5,191 bases of DNA, from contig JAKBNO010000124.1 of NCBI GenBank assembly GCA_021831005.1, positions 1 to 5,191 on the forward strand, in the 5' to 3' direction. The notes under the pieces were generated by a model, which did not search any database, was not told the DNA's origin, and saw nothing but the letters and a program-made list of their open reading frames with translations. This stretch comes from Thermoplasmata archaeon. Its GTDB lineage: Archaea; Thermoplasmatota; Thermoplasmata; Thermoplasmatales; GCA-001856825. A program made the translations under genes and the position numbers. This document shows, piece after piece, positions 1-5,191 of this stretch (positions are counted from its first letter, which is position 1; each line of letters starts with the position of its first letter).

Positions 1-157
1 CTCCCGGGACTACTGACCAGCAGCAAGCAGGGATTGCAAGCGCAGTCTTGGGACCGGCTGCCTTGAGCATATACCTCATCGAGAGGGCTGCTCCACATCC
101 CGCACAAGCAGTATGTCCCTTTTCCATGTATTCTTCCCTCGGTATTGTGAGAGGCAT
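1..157 (-). CDS. porB: Pyruvate:ferredoxin oxidoreductase, beta subunit (N-terminal fragment)
   Basis: This is the first 52 codons of the thiamine-diphosphate-binding beta subunit; the gene runs off the left edge of the window. Translating the reverse strand from the ATG at 157-155 gives a typical PorB N-terminus: GHTACAGCG at residues 14-22 with the CxxC pair C18/C21, then LKAAGP, then a further cysteine pair C45-C46 before WSVVPG. In this family these early cysteines ligate a [4Fe-4S] cluster next to the TPP site. The start codon follows the porA stop directly (TAA then ATG, no spacer). No strong Shine-Dalgarno site is visible, only a weak GGGTG about 12 bases upstream, so translation is probably coupled to porA. 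The TPP-binding motif lies beyond the window. The oxidoreductase assignment is firm; pyruvate as substrate, rather than another 2-oxoacid, is inferred from the operon. Confidence 0.93.
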   Translation of the reverse strand, partial: MPLTIPREEYMEKGHTACAGCGAALSMRYMLKAAGPKTALAIPACCWSVVPG

Positions 158-1333
158 TTATCTCGCACCCACATTGACCCACTCTATCTCATTATTGCCC
201 TCTACCAGATTTTCGAACATCAGTTCATAATCCTTGACTCTAACGTCCCTTCCTCCCAATCCAACCACATAATTCCTCATCGGGACGTCCACCCTTCCAT
301 AAAGGGCGGTAGCCACGTCTTCAAATGTGGGTCCCCTTTGACCGAACGAGAGGTTTCTTTCTACCACGCCAAGTCCCTTAAGACCCTTGACGGCTTTGAC
401 AATTTCCTCTCCCGGAAAAGGTCTGTAGAAATATAGCCTAATGAGCCCCACTTTCTGACCCCTTTCCCTGAGTTTCCTTATCGTGTATTTTGCGGTAGAG
501 GAAATAGCTCCCAACGTAATCAGGGCATAATCTGCATCTTCCATCATGAAATTCTCGGTGAGTCCTGGAAGTTCTGCATTGAAGAGATCATTAAAGGTGG
601 TAATCTCTTTCTTGATCGCGTTTGTGGCATTGTACATGCTGTCCCTCATGTCCTTCTTCATTTCCATAAAGGGACCATCGGGGGGTACAATTGATCCGTA
701 TCCAGCAGGATTATTGAAATCCATTTTCGATTCCAGCTCAAGCTCACCCAGGTAATCTGCTGCCGTACTGTGACTTCTAACTTCGACAGGTTCGGACGTA
801 TGAGAGAGGGTGAATGCGTCCAGCATATTCATGACGGGGAGCAACACCTTGTTGTTCTCCGCAATCTTGTATCCAAGAAGTATGCTGTCCATAGCCTCTT
901 GATTCGTCTCGCAGTACATCTGGAGCCAACCCGTGTCTTTCTGGTTGAAGGAATCAGTATGCTCACCCCATATGCTCCACGGCGGGCCTATCGCACGGTT
1001 TACGACAGTCATGACCAGGGGCACCCTCATTCCAGCTGCCCAGTGAAGTGCTTCGTGCATATACAGTAGGCCGTGTGAGGAAGATGCTGTAAAAGATCGC
1101 ACACCCGTCATCTCGCTTGCAGTAACAGCTGACATTGCACTGTGTTCGCTTTCGACTTCGATGAACTTCGAATTCAATTCGCCATTGGCCACCATCTCTG
1201 CCAGTTTCTCAACAATGGTTGTTTGAGGAGTTATTGGATAAGCAGCTATGACCTTTACATTTGATAATTTGACACCAGTTGCGACAGCCTCGTTTCCCGT
1301 CATTATGCGTCTGGACGACTGCATCGATTCCAT
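158..1333 (-). CDS. porA: Pyruvate:ferredoxin oxidoreductase, alpha subunit
   Basis: Complete 391-residue alpha subunit of the cytoplasmic 2-oxoacid:ferredoxin oxidoreductase, a usual length for separate archaeal PorA. It pairs with PorB to form the active site that decarboxylates pyruvate and transfers the acetyl group to CoA. Visible landmarks are YPITPQT at residues 32-38, the EVESEHSA block at 59-66 whose E63 matches the glutamate that activates TPP in this family, TASSSHGL at 82-89, a long NRAIGPPWSIWGEHTD block further on, and a C-terminal transketolase-C-like domain ending in a VVERN-type segment. The glutamine usually found in the TSSQG motif appears as histidine (H87). The ATG at 1333 is preferred over the second ATG three codons in, because a strong GGAGG tract lies at the right distance upstream. 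One base separates it from the porD stop. A branched-chain 2-oxoacid (Vor) specificity cannot be excluded. Confidence 0.94.
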   Translation of the reverse strand: MESMQSSRRIMTGNEAVATGVKLSNVKVIAAYPITPQTTIVEKLAEMVANGELNSKFIEVESEHSAMSAVTASEMTGVRSFTASSSHGLLYMHEALHWAAGMRVPLVMTVVNRAIGPPWSIWGEHTDSFNQKDTGWLQMYCETNQEAMDSILLGYKIAENNKVLLPVMNMLDAFTLSHTSEPVEVRSHSTAADYLGELELESKMDFNNPAGYGSIVPPDGPFMEMKKDMRDSMYNATNAIKKEITTFNDLFNAELPGLTENFMMEDADYALITLGAISSTAKYTIRKLRERGQKVGLIRLYFYRPFPGEEIVKAVKGLKGLGVVERNLSFGQRGPTFEDVATALYGRVDVPMRNYVVGLGGRDVRVKDYELMFENLVEGNNEIEWVNVGAR

Positions 1334-1334
1334 T

Positions 1335-1625
1335 TCACTCCTCCTCCCTGACCATCTCTATGGCACCGAATGGGCACTCTGTTTCACATATCCCACATCC
1401 CTTGCAGTGATCGTAGTCTATTGAAGGTGCCTCTAGAGATGAGAATTTTTCGTTCGGCGACTTCAGGCTAGAGTCAACGACAAGGTCAATTGCAACGTCT
1501 GGACAGAACTTCCAGCAAATTGCACATCTCGTGCACTTGGCATAATCAATCACTGGCTTGCTGGTCCTCCAGGATGAAAGTATTTTTGTAGATGTTGAAG
1601 CGTAAGTTATTGGGAGAAAGGGCAT
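1335..1625 (-). CDS. porD: Pyruvate:ferredoxin oxidoreductase, delta (ferredoxin-like) subunit
   Basis: A 96-residue ferredoxin-type subunit that relays electrons from the TPP/[4Fe-4S] centre of PorAB to external ferredoxin. It carries two classical CxxCxxCxxxCP motifs: C31, C34, C37, C41 (CTRCAICWKFCP) and C74, C77, C80, C84 (CKGCGICETECP), enough for two [4Fe-4S] clusters. The segment SWRTSKPVIDY just before the first motif is typical of archaeal PorD/VorD rather than of free ferredoxins. The length matches the family. The start lies two bases after the porG stop; only a weak GGAG about 11 bases upstream is seen, so translational coupling is likely. The three C-terminal glutamate codons double as the Shine-Dalgarno site for porA. 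Confidence 0.95.
   Translation of the reverse strand: MPFLPITYASTSTKILSSWRTSKPVIDYAKCTRCAICWKFCPDVAIDLVVDSSLKSPNEKFSSLEAPSIDYDHCKGCGICETECPFGAIEMVREEE
1338..1348 (-). promoter_or_regulatory. Strong Shine-Dalgarno site of porA, inside the porD 3' end
   Basis: On the minus strand this reads GGGAGGAGGAG followed by TGAA and the porA ATG. It is the best Shine-Dalgarno match of the por operon, and it fixes the porA start at 1333 rather than at the second ATG three codons in. The same bases encode the last R-E-E-E residues of PorD. Confidence 0.75.
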
Positions 1626-1627
1626 GC

Positions 1628-2173
1628 CTAGTTCAACTCCGTCTCTTCGAACGCTTCCTGTATAGCATTGACATTTTCCTTCTTTCTTGAAGGAACCGTG
1701 TCGGAGGTTGCGTTCTTAATTGATTGAAGTGAAACTAGATTGGATATCTTCGCGAATGCCCCGAGGATAGCGGTATTGACTATTGGGTGAGATGGATCTC
1801 CAAGACCATTCCTGAGTGCGATGCTGGTTGCATCTACGCTTGCCACTCTGTACTTTCCTGCCTCCTTCAGGTTACCGCCCTTCCCGTTCACAACGATGAC
1901 GCCATCGTTCTTCAGTCCCTCGGTGACGTTCACGCCGTTCATCAGTGATTTGTCCAAAATTATCACTGCATCGGGTTCGTAAATTTGGCTCCTGAGTTCG
2001 ATCCTCTGATCGTCAACTCTGGTGAAGGCTGTTACAGGTGCACCTCTTCTCTCCGTACCAAAGAAGGGAAAGGAGGTCACCCACTTGCTCTCAAGGAATG
2101 CTGCAGTAGCAAGAATTTTAGAAGCAGTGACCGCACCCTGTCCGCCTCTACCGTGGAACCTTATTTCGTACAT
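1628..2173 (-). CDS. porG: Pyruvate:ferredoxin oxidoreductase, gamma subunit
   Basis: A 181-residue gamma subunit, the first gene of the por operon and the usual length for separate archaeal PorG. In this family the gamma domain contributes to CoA binding and complex assembly. The N-terminus has the family signature FHGRGGQGAVTAS (GRGGQG at residues 8-13), followed by FGTERRGAPVTAF (about 38-49), SQIYEPDAVIILDKSL in the middle and the conserved NTAILGAFAK near residue 130. The ATG at 2173 is not preceded by a Shine-Dalgarno sequence (GTGTAAGATATG). With a TATA-like box whose centre is about 34 bases upstream, the mRNA is probably leaderless or has a leader of about 10 bases, as is common for first genes in many archaea. 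Two bases separate it from porD. Confidence 0.94.
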   Translation of the reverse strand: MYEIRFHGRGGQGAVTASKILATAAFLESKWVTSFPFFGTERRGAPVTAFTRVDDQRIELRSQIYEPDAVIILDKSLMNGVNVTEGLKNDGVIVVNGKGGNLKEAGKYRVASVDATSIALRNGLGDPSHPIVNTAILGAFAKISNLVSLQSIKNATSDTVPSRKKENVNAIQEAFEETELN

Positions 2174-2182
2174 ATCTTACAC

Positions 2183-2258
2183 TAATCCAATAGTGCACGA
2201 TGTTATAAAAAGATATTAGGAATTTTAGGTGCACTTAAATCGTGTAGACATTGGATTA
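2183..2258. repeat. Two-arm inverted repeat in the por promoter region, possible operator
   Basis: The left arm (2183-2201) reads TAATCCAATAGTGCACGAT. The right arm (2239-2258), read on the minus strand, is TAATCCAATGTCTACACGAT. Both share TAATCCAAT and CACGAT, separated by 4 versus 5 bases, so 15 bases match across the two blocks. Arm centres are about 56 bp apart. The left arm sits between the por TATA box and the predicted start site; the right arm lies upstream of the TATA box. The arrangement suggests two binding sites for one dimeric regulator in opposite orientation, but no regulator gene is identifiable in the window. A GTGCAC palindrome occurs at 2193-2198 and again at 2229-2234. Confidence 0.55.
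2203..2212 (-). promoter_or_regulatory. TATA-like box of the por operon
   Basis: The minus strand reads CTTTTTATAA here, a good archaeal TATA-box match. A start site about 25 bases downstream would fall near 2182, leaving a leader of about 9 bases before the porG ATG. This fits the lack of a Shine-Dalgarno site there. The box lies between the two arms of the 2183-2258 inverted repeat. Confidence 0.6.
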
Positions 2259-2330
2259 TTCGAGGTTTAATGATGATTTCAAGTCCGCAAAATCATTGAA
2301 TTTAACGGAACCTAACTTGAATCAAAAACA

Positions 2331-2343
2331 ATAATAATATTAT
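2331..2343 (+). promoter_or_regulatory. AT-rich TATA-like element for the gene at 2367
   Basis: ATAATAATATTAT follows an A-rich stretch (CAAAAAC). Its centre is about 30 bases before the ATG at 2367, giving a predicted leader of only a few bases. No Shine-Dalgarno site precedes that ATG (CCAAACTGAAATG), in keeping with a leaderless or short-leader message. A second AT-rich spot (TTTATACC, 2351-2358) is too close to the start to serve. Confidence 0.45.
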
Positions 2344-2366
2344 CTGTAAGTTTATACCAAACTGAA

Positions 2367-3263
2367 ATGGACGTAAGGATACTCATCGACGAAATTGTCA
2401 AGAACATGGGGTACAGAACTTACCCCGGGTATCCGGAGGATTACATCTGGGTGGATCATGGTGACGGGTCGGGAGAGGTCATAATGCTCCTGGAAAATGA
2501 CGACATGGAAAAGGTGAGGGAGTACCATTCATCTACCGTTTCATTCCCAGGGGAGAGATTTCTTTTCCTGCTCTCTGACGGTTCAAACAAGGAGATACTG
2601 TCGTACTGCAAGGGACACAAGATCACCCCAGTTACGAGAGATGAGGCTGCGAAGATGCTTGGAAGGGCGCTCATCGATATGCACTTGGCGAAGAAACCTG
2701 CGAAAAGACCAGTGGTCCAGCAGGTGAGCGAAAACAAGGATTTCATACTGGTCTATCTGGAGGAAGGAAACAATCCAAAGTACATTCGACCAGTGGTTAC
2801 GGGGGAGGTGGTCACAGGTTCGATCGGCCTACGTTCAGATCTTATCTTTGTTCCCTATCATTTCGTTTCCTATTCCATGAAGGTGTTGGAGGGTGACAAC
2901 ATTGCGACCAAGGAAGGTACTGCAATGATCAATGCAGTAAATGGAAAGGTCTACAGATCGATAAACGGTTATGAGCTACTCGATTCTTGGCCGACAACTC
3001 ACAGGGAGTTGGACCCGAAGTGGGAACCTCTGGCTTCTATGGAAAGGGCTAAGAGATGGGCAGGTGACAACCTCGAGACAGAGGTCCTGGAAAAGAGTGA
3101 AACTGCGGGTTTCATAATCTACTCAAGGAGCCGAGTAAAACCTCTGGAGGACACAATAAAGGTGACGTTCATCAACACCTGTTTCTATCCAATTTATTCT
3201 TCTTCCGTACTTGTCATGGACGGATTCACCGGTGAGATAAAATCCATCAGCGATTACGTCTGA
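2367..3263 (+). CDS. Uncharacterised archaeal protein with two C-terminal strand-turn repeats
   Basis: I do not recognise this 298-residue protein. It has no signal peptide, membrane segment or cysteine motif, so it is probably cytoplasmic. The N-terminal 110 residues read as alternating helix and strand (helix 3-14, strands around 26-30, 37-42 and 64-69, strand 86-89, helix 91-105). This is loosely like the restriction-endonuclease-like fold, but the catalytic D...ExK pattern is absent: D30 and E37 are present with no following lysine. A lysine/proline-rich linker (108-116) follows. The C-terminal half holds two similar units: VPYHFVSYSMKV with MINAVNGKV (162-195) and FYPIYSSSVLVMDGFTGEI (273-291). 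Each is a hydrophobic aromatic strand leading to an (N/D)xx(N/T)G(K/E)(V/I) turn, reminiscent of PepSY-type units. Divergent from por, with its own promoter. Coding is well supported by length and composition; function is unknown. Confidence 0.85.
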   Translation: MDVRILIDEIVKNMGYRTYPGYPEDYIWVDHGDGSGEVIMLLENDDMEKVREYHSSTVSFPGERFLFLLSDGSNKEILSYCKGHKITPVTRDEAAKMLGRALIDMHLAKKPAKRPVVQQVSENKDFILVYLEEGNNPKYIRPVVTGEVVTGSIGLRSDLIFVPYHFVSYSMKVLEGDNIATKEGTAMINAVNGKVYRSINGYELLDSWPTTHRELDPKWEPLASMERAKRWAGDNLETEVLEKSETAGFIIYSRSRVKPLEDTIKVTFINTCFYPIYSSSVLVMDGFTGEIKSISDYV

Positions 3264-3273
3264 ATCGAGTGAC

Positions 3274-3278
3274 TTTTT
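3274..3278 (+). terminator. Short T-run, possible archaeal terminator
   Basis: Five consecutive T residues start 11 bases after the stop codon of the 298-residue protein. Archaeal transcription often ends at T-runs without a hairpin. This one is short; only a weak 5-bp inverted repeat (CGAGT 3266-3270, ACTCG 3295-3299) is nearby. Confidence 0.25.
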
Positions 3279-3301
3279 AAGATGGAAATGAGAAACTCGC
3301 T

Positions 3302-3329
3302 AATTGGAGTGTCGTATCTAGATCCAATT
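3302..3329. repeat. Small inverted repeat in the 3264-3425 intergenic region
   Basis: AATTGGA (3302-3308) and TCCAATT (3323-3329) form a perfect 7-bp inverted repeat around a 14-base spacer. It could be a weak hairpin or a regulator site. The TCCAAT core also appears in the arms of the por dyad, but it occurs inside coding sequence too (for example near 3190), so the link is tentative. Confidence 0.3.
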
Positions 3330-3390
3330 TGTGTGTCATTAGTCGAAATCTGAAACCCACGTAGACGTCAGTGTGTTGAGACAGAAAGTC

Positions 3391-3399
3391 ATAATAAAC
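3391..3399 (+). promoter_or_regulatory. TATA-like element before the gene at 3426
   Basis: ATAATAAAC lies about 31 bases (centre) before the ATG at 3426, which places a start site a few bases ahead of it. The nearby AATTTATATT (3402-3411) is a better TATA match in sequence, but it is only about 20 bases from the ATG, so it would need a start site at or inside the gene. Either may be the real box. Confidence 0.35.
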
Positions 3400-3425
3400 A
3401 GTAATTTATATTGATTGGGATATTA

Positions 3426-3965
3426 ATGCAAGAGGCTACTGGTTCTGACTTGAAATTCATAATAGAATATGTAAAGCAGAGGAGAGGACAGAGCGGGGTC
3501 AGGGTGCTGCTAAACGAAATGAACAAGCCATCGATACTATTCACCACTCTGGCCAACATCGGCAGGACTCAGGTTTTCAGAGAAGAAATCTACAAGAAGC
3601 TCATTGAGGCCGCTGCTGTTACTCTCGGGGGAGACCTCAAGACAAGGTTGAATCAGCTTGGTTATGCCCTGGGAGATCGAGCAAAGATGACCAAGTTCAT
3701 AGCTAGGTTCTCCACACCCAAGCAGCTAGTGAGACTGATTGAAGACGGCATCATAACGGATGTCCCTTTTGTCAAATCTTCAGTAAACGAACTATCCAAG
3801 CACGTCACTATACTTAGGGTGACGGCAAGAAAGAGCGGCGAGAATTTCCTGGACGTGGCTGATGGTTACGTCACCGCTGTACTGGATCAAACAGAGAAGT
3901 CACTTACTATCACAGCGAAGAAGGTCACCAGCGAAGAAGTCTCGTTCAAATTCAAGATCGGTTAG
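3426..3965 (+). CDS. Small protein loosely resembling V4R / haem-NO-binding-like families
   Basis: A 179-residue protein of uncertain function. It opens with a helix and a G-rich turn (DLKFIIEYVKQRRGQSGV), continues with several predicted helices (about residues 50-110, including KLIEAAAVTLGG), and ends in a strand-rich C-terminus (HVTILRVTARKS...LTITAKKVTSEEVSFKFKI). This order of a helical N-terminal part followed by an antiparallel sheet recalls the V4R / HNOB-like small-ligand-binding families, but the usual V4R cysteines are absent and no clear haem-ligand histidine is seen, so the assignment is tentative. I chose the ATG at 3426; an in-frame TTG at 3411 would add five residues but falls inside an AT-rich promoter-like stretch. 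No Shine-Dalgarno site is clear for either start. It ends 8 bases before the crotonase gene and is probably in one operon with it. Confidence 0.75.
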   Translation: MQEATGSDLKFIIEYVKQRRGQSGVRVLLNEMNKPSILFTTLANIGRTQVFREEIYKKLIEAAAVTLGGDLKTRLNQLGYALGDRAKMTKFIARFSTPKQLVRLIEDGIITDVPFVKSSVNELSKHVTILRVTARKSGENFLDVADGYVTAVLDQTEKSLTITAKKVTSEEVSFKFKIG

Positions 3966-3973
3966 GTTTTCAC

Positions 3974-4693
3974 ATGAGTCTTGTGAGAGTCGAGAAGAAA
4001 GAACGGGTAGCACAGATTGCCATCAACAGACCTGAGAAAAAAAATGCACTCTCTCCAGACGTTATCAAGGACATCAGGAGTGCCTTCGAGTCACTTGAAG
4101 AAGTAGCAGTGGTGATAATCAGAGGAGAGGGTGGCTTTTTCTCCGCAGGAGGGGATCTTTCGGTAATGTTTTCTGCGTCTGAAGAAGAAGGATTCCAGTT
4201 TTCAAAACTTGGAAATGAATTCGCAGACTTCGTCCAGAATTACGGGGCAATTACGATTGCAGCGATCGAAGGAGGAGCTTACGGAGGAGGACTCGAATTG
4301 GCTCTCAGCTGCGATCTGAGAATAGCTTCCCCACAAGCAAAGATCGGGCTCAGCGAAGTCAACCTTGGCCTGATTCCAGGATGGGGGGGAATGAAGAGGT
4401 TGATAAGGGTCGCCGGAGCAGGCACTGCAAGATACGTTGCTCTCACTGGAAAGATACTCGACGGTAATGAGGCCTACAGACTCGGCATATTGAGCTATCT
4501 TGCGGAAAGCCCTGTCAAGTTTTCTGAAGACCTCGCAGCTACCTTATCTCAAAAATCTGTGGAGAGCATAAAGAGGATCAAGGCGCTGATCGGCCAGGAT
4601 GTCTATTCATCCGAGAAAGAGGAAAAGCTATTCGGAGAGGTGCTGCAGACGCCTGCAGCAAGAGTCACCCTAGAAAAGTTCCTGAAGAGGTGA
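3974..4693 (+). CDS. Enoyl-CoA hydratase/isomerase (crotonase) family protein
   Basis: Complete 239-residue crotonase, slightly shorter than the usual 255-260. The family typically adds water to 2-enoyl-CoA or isomerises acyl-CoAs in fatty-acid or amino-acid breakdown. The first oxyanion-hole motif is FFSAGGDL (residues 55-62); the second is AYGGGLELALSCD (102-114). Both glutamates used for hydration in classical enoyl-CoA hydratase are in place: E108 (GGGLELA) and E128 (IGLSEVNLGLIPGWGG). This favours hydratase activity over members lacking one of them. The C-terminal helix ends normally (TPAARVTLEKFLKR), so the shortness comes from the internal loop after D61, not truncation. A weak AGGT lies six bases before the ATG. 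It follows the small protein by 8 bases. No thiolase, dehydrogenase or acyl-CoA ligase is in the window, so the exact substrate cannot be named. Confidence 0.93.
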   Translation: MSLVRVEKKERVAQIAINRPEKKNALSPDVIKDIRSAFESLEEVAVVIIRGEGGFFSAGGDLSVMFSASEEEGFQFSKLGNEFADFVQNYGAITIAAIEGGAYGGGLELALSCDLRIASPQAKIGLSEVNLGLIPGWGGMKRLIRVAGAGTARYVALTGKILDGNEAYRLGILSYLAESPVKFSEDLAATLSQKSVESIKRIKALIGQDVYSSEKEEKLFGEVLQTPAARVTLEKFLKR

Positions 4694-4694
4694 A

Positions 4695-4747
4695 GTTTAC
4701 TCCAGCCTGATGGCTGGACGACCAGGCAGCGCTTTCTTGGAGTAAAC
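4695..4747. repeat. Perfect 10-bp inverted repeat at the crotonase/leuS junction
   Basis: GTTTACTCCA (4695-4704) and TGGAGTAAAC (4738-4747) are exact reverse complements with a 33-base spacer. The left arm includes the leuS stop codon, and both arms lie at or inside the last 17 codons of leuS. The left arm overlaps the compact hairpin at 4701-4718, so in RNA the two structures would exclude each other. Confidence 0.5.
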
Positions 4748-5191
4748 CGGGTCCTGAGATATCACTACCTCAACATTGAGATATCTCGAAAGATCGTCTC
4801 TGTACTTTTCCAGAGTCCTGCCTTCGTCTCTTATTTTCTGGGTCAGATCCTTCTTCTTGATTAGTGCAACGAGGAAATCTCTCTGCTCAGGATTTGCCTC
4901 CTTAATCATCAATTTTATATCTTTAGATTTCGACTCATCCAACAAATTCCACTTCCACTCTTCCGCAGTCCCAATCACCATTCTCTTGGGTTGAACGGTG
5001 GAAACCTTCGTTATGCTGCGGAAGTCCTCGATAATTGATTCTACGAAATTCCACTCCGACTCTTGCACGTTGTAATGATTCTCCATTGAGGGATAAATTT
5101 GGGACGACGCAAACCCCTTTCCGCCATACATCTCGTATATCTCTTCAGCAAGGAAAGGCACTACTGGTGAAAGACTGAGTGCCCATTCTTT
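4697..5191 (-). CDS. leuS: Leucyl-tRNA synthetase, archaeal type (C-terminal fragment)
   Basis: The last 164 residues of a class I aminoacyl-tRNA synthetase; the gene continues past the right edge, and the reading frame is open to base 5191. The fragment starts in the anticodon-binding helical domain with EWALSLSPVVPFLAEEIYEMYG, the alpha-helical signature common to LeuRS, IleRS, ValRS and MetRS, followed by GFASSQIYPS, where LeuRS has its conserved G-F/aromatic...P segment. The C-terminal domain (ITKVSTVQPKRMVIGTAEEWKW, then a charged helical region) ends in KKALPGRPAIRLE, which resembles the tail of archaeal/eukaryotic-type LeuRS. LeuRS charges tRNA-Leu in the cytoplasm. It is convergent with the crotonase gene, with three bases between stop codons. 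Assignment to LeuRS over another class Ia synthetase rests mainly on the C-terminal tail. Confidence 0.88.
   Translation of the reverse strand, partial: KEWALSLSPVVPFLAEEIYEMYGGKGFASSQIYPSMENHYNVQESEWNFVESIIEDFRSITKVSTVQPKRMVIGTAEEWKWNLLDESKSKDIKLMIKEANPEQRDFLVALIKKKDLTQKIRDEGRTLEKYRDDLSRYLNVEVVISQDPVYSKKALPGRPAIRLE
4701..4718. terminator. Compact hairpin just after the crotonase stop, in the leuS 3' end
   Basis: TCCAGCC (4701-4707), a TGAT loop and GGCTGGA (4712-4718) make a perfect 7-bp GC-rich stem beginning 7 bases after the crotonase stop codon. It could mark or protect the 3' end of the crotonase mRNA. No T-run follows on the plus strand, so it is not a classical intrinsic terminator. 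It also encodes R-P-A-I-R-L of LeuRS on the other strand. Confidence 0.35.

Noticed and set aside
113..436. Plus-strand open frame of about 107 codons opposite porA/porB
   Set aside because: It overlaps the well-supported porA on the other strand and its translation resembles no protein; it is a shadow frame.
546..1069. Two plus-strand open frames opposite porA
   Set aside because: Both are antisense to strongly conserved PorA motifs, without promoter or ribosome site.
1985..2219. Two overlapping plus-strand frames opposite porG
   Set aside because: They are antisense to the GRGGQG region of porG and to its promoter; low-complexity translations.
2269..2297. AATGAT / ATCATT inverted repeat in the intergenic region
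   Set aside because: Only 6 bp in AT-rich DNA with a long spacer; expected by chance.
2456..2746. Minus-strand frame opposite the 298-residue protein
   Set aside because: Shadow of the longer plus-strand gene, with serine-rich nonsense translation.
4776..4994. Plus-strand frame opposite leuS
   Set aside because: Antisense to the LeuRS C-terminal domain; no conserved feature.
5159..5161. GTG as a start codon for the minus-strand gene at the right edge
   Set aside because: The frame stays open to 5191 and encodes EWALSLSPV, the expected preceding LeuRS residues, so this valine codon is internal.

Overview
The window looks archaeal, probably euryarchaeal. A Thermoplasmata-like lineage is my guess from gene content and style, not something the sequence proves. 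The evidence is a four-subunit 2-oxoacid:ferredoxin oxidoreductase in the order G-D-A-B, the C-terminus of an archaeal-type leucyl-tRNA synthetase, TATA-like boxes close to start codons, and first genes without a clear Shine-Dalgarno site. Arginine codons are mostly AGA/AGG. No RNA gene, mobile element or CRISPR array is visible.

Left part (1-2173, minus strand): a tightly packed operon porG-porD-porA-porB, read right to left, with gaps of 2, 1 and 0 bases between genes. It encodes pyruvate:ferredoxin oxidoreductase, which converts pyruvate and CoA to acetyl-CoA and CO2 and reduces ferredoxin. PorB is cut off by the window edge after 52 codons.

A 193-bp divergent intergenic region (2174-2366) holds a TATA-like box for the por operon, an AT-rich promoter candidate for the rightward gene, and a clear two-arm inverted repeat (2183-2201 and 2239-2258) that looks like a pair of operator half-sites.

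Middle (2367-3965, plus strand): an unrecognised 298-residue protein with two similar strand-turn motifs in its C-terminal half, a 160-bp intergenic gap, then a small protein (about 179 residues) that vaguely resembles the V4R / haem-NO-binding-like families.

Right part: eight bases later comes a complete enoyl-CoA hydratase/isomerase (crotonase) with both catalytic glutamates, probably co-transcribed with the small protein. It converges with leuS (minus strand, C-terminal 164 residues) with only 3 bp between stop codons. Overlapping inverted repeats lie at this junction, inside the leuS 3' end.

Functionally, por makes acetyl-CoA and reduced ferredoxin, and the crotonase acts on acyl-CoAs. 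I see no complete novel system. The best leads are the por operator-like dyad and the two uncharacterised proteins.
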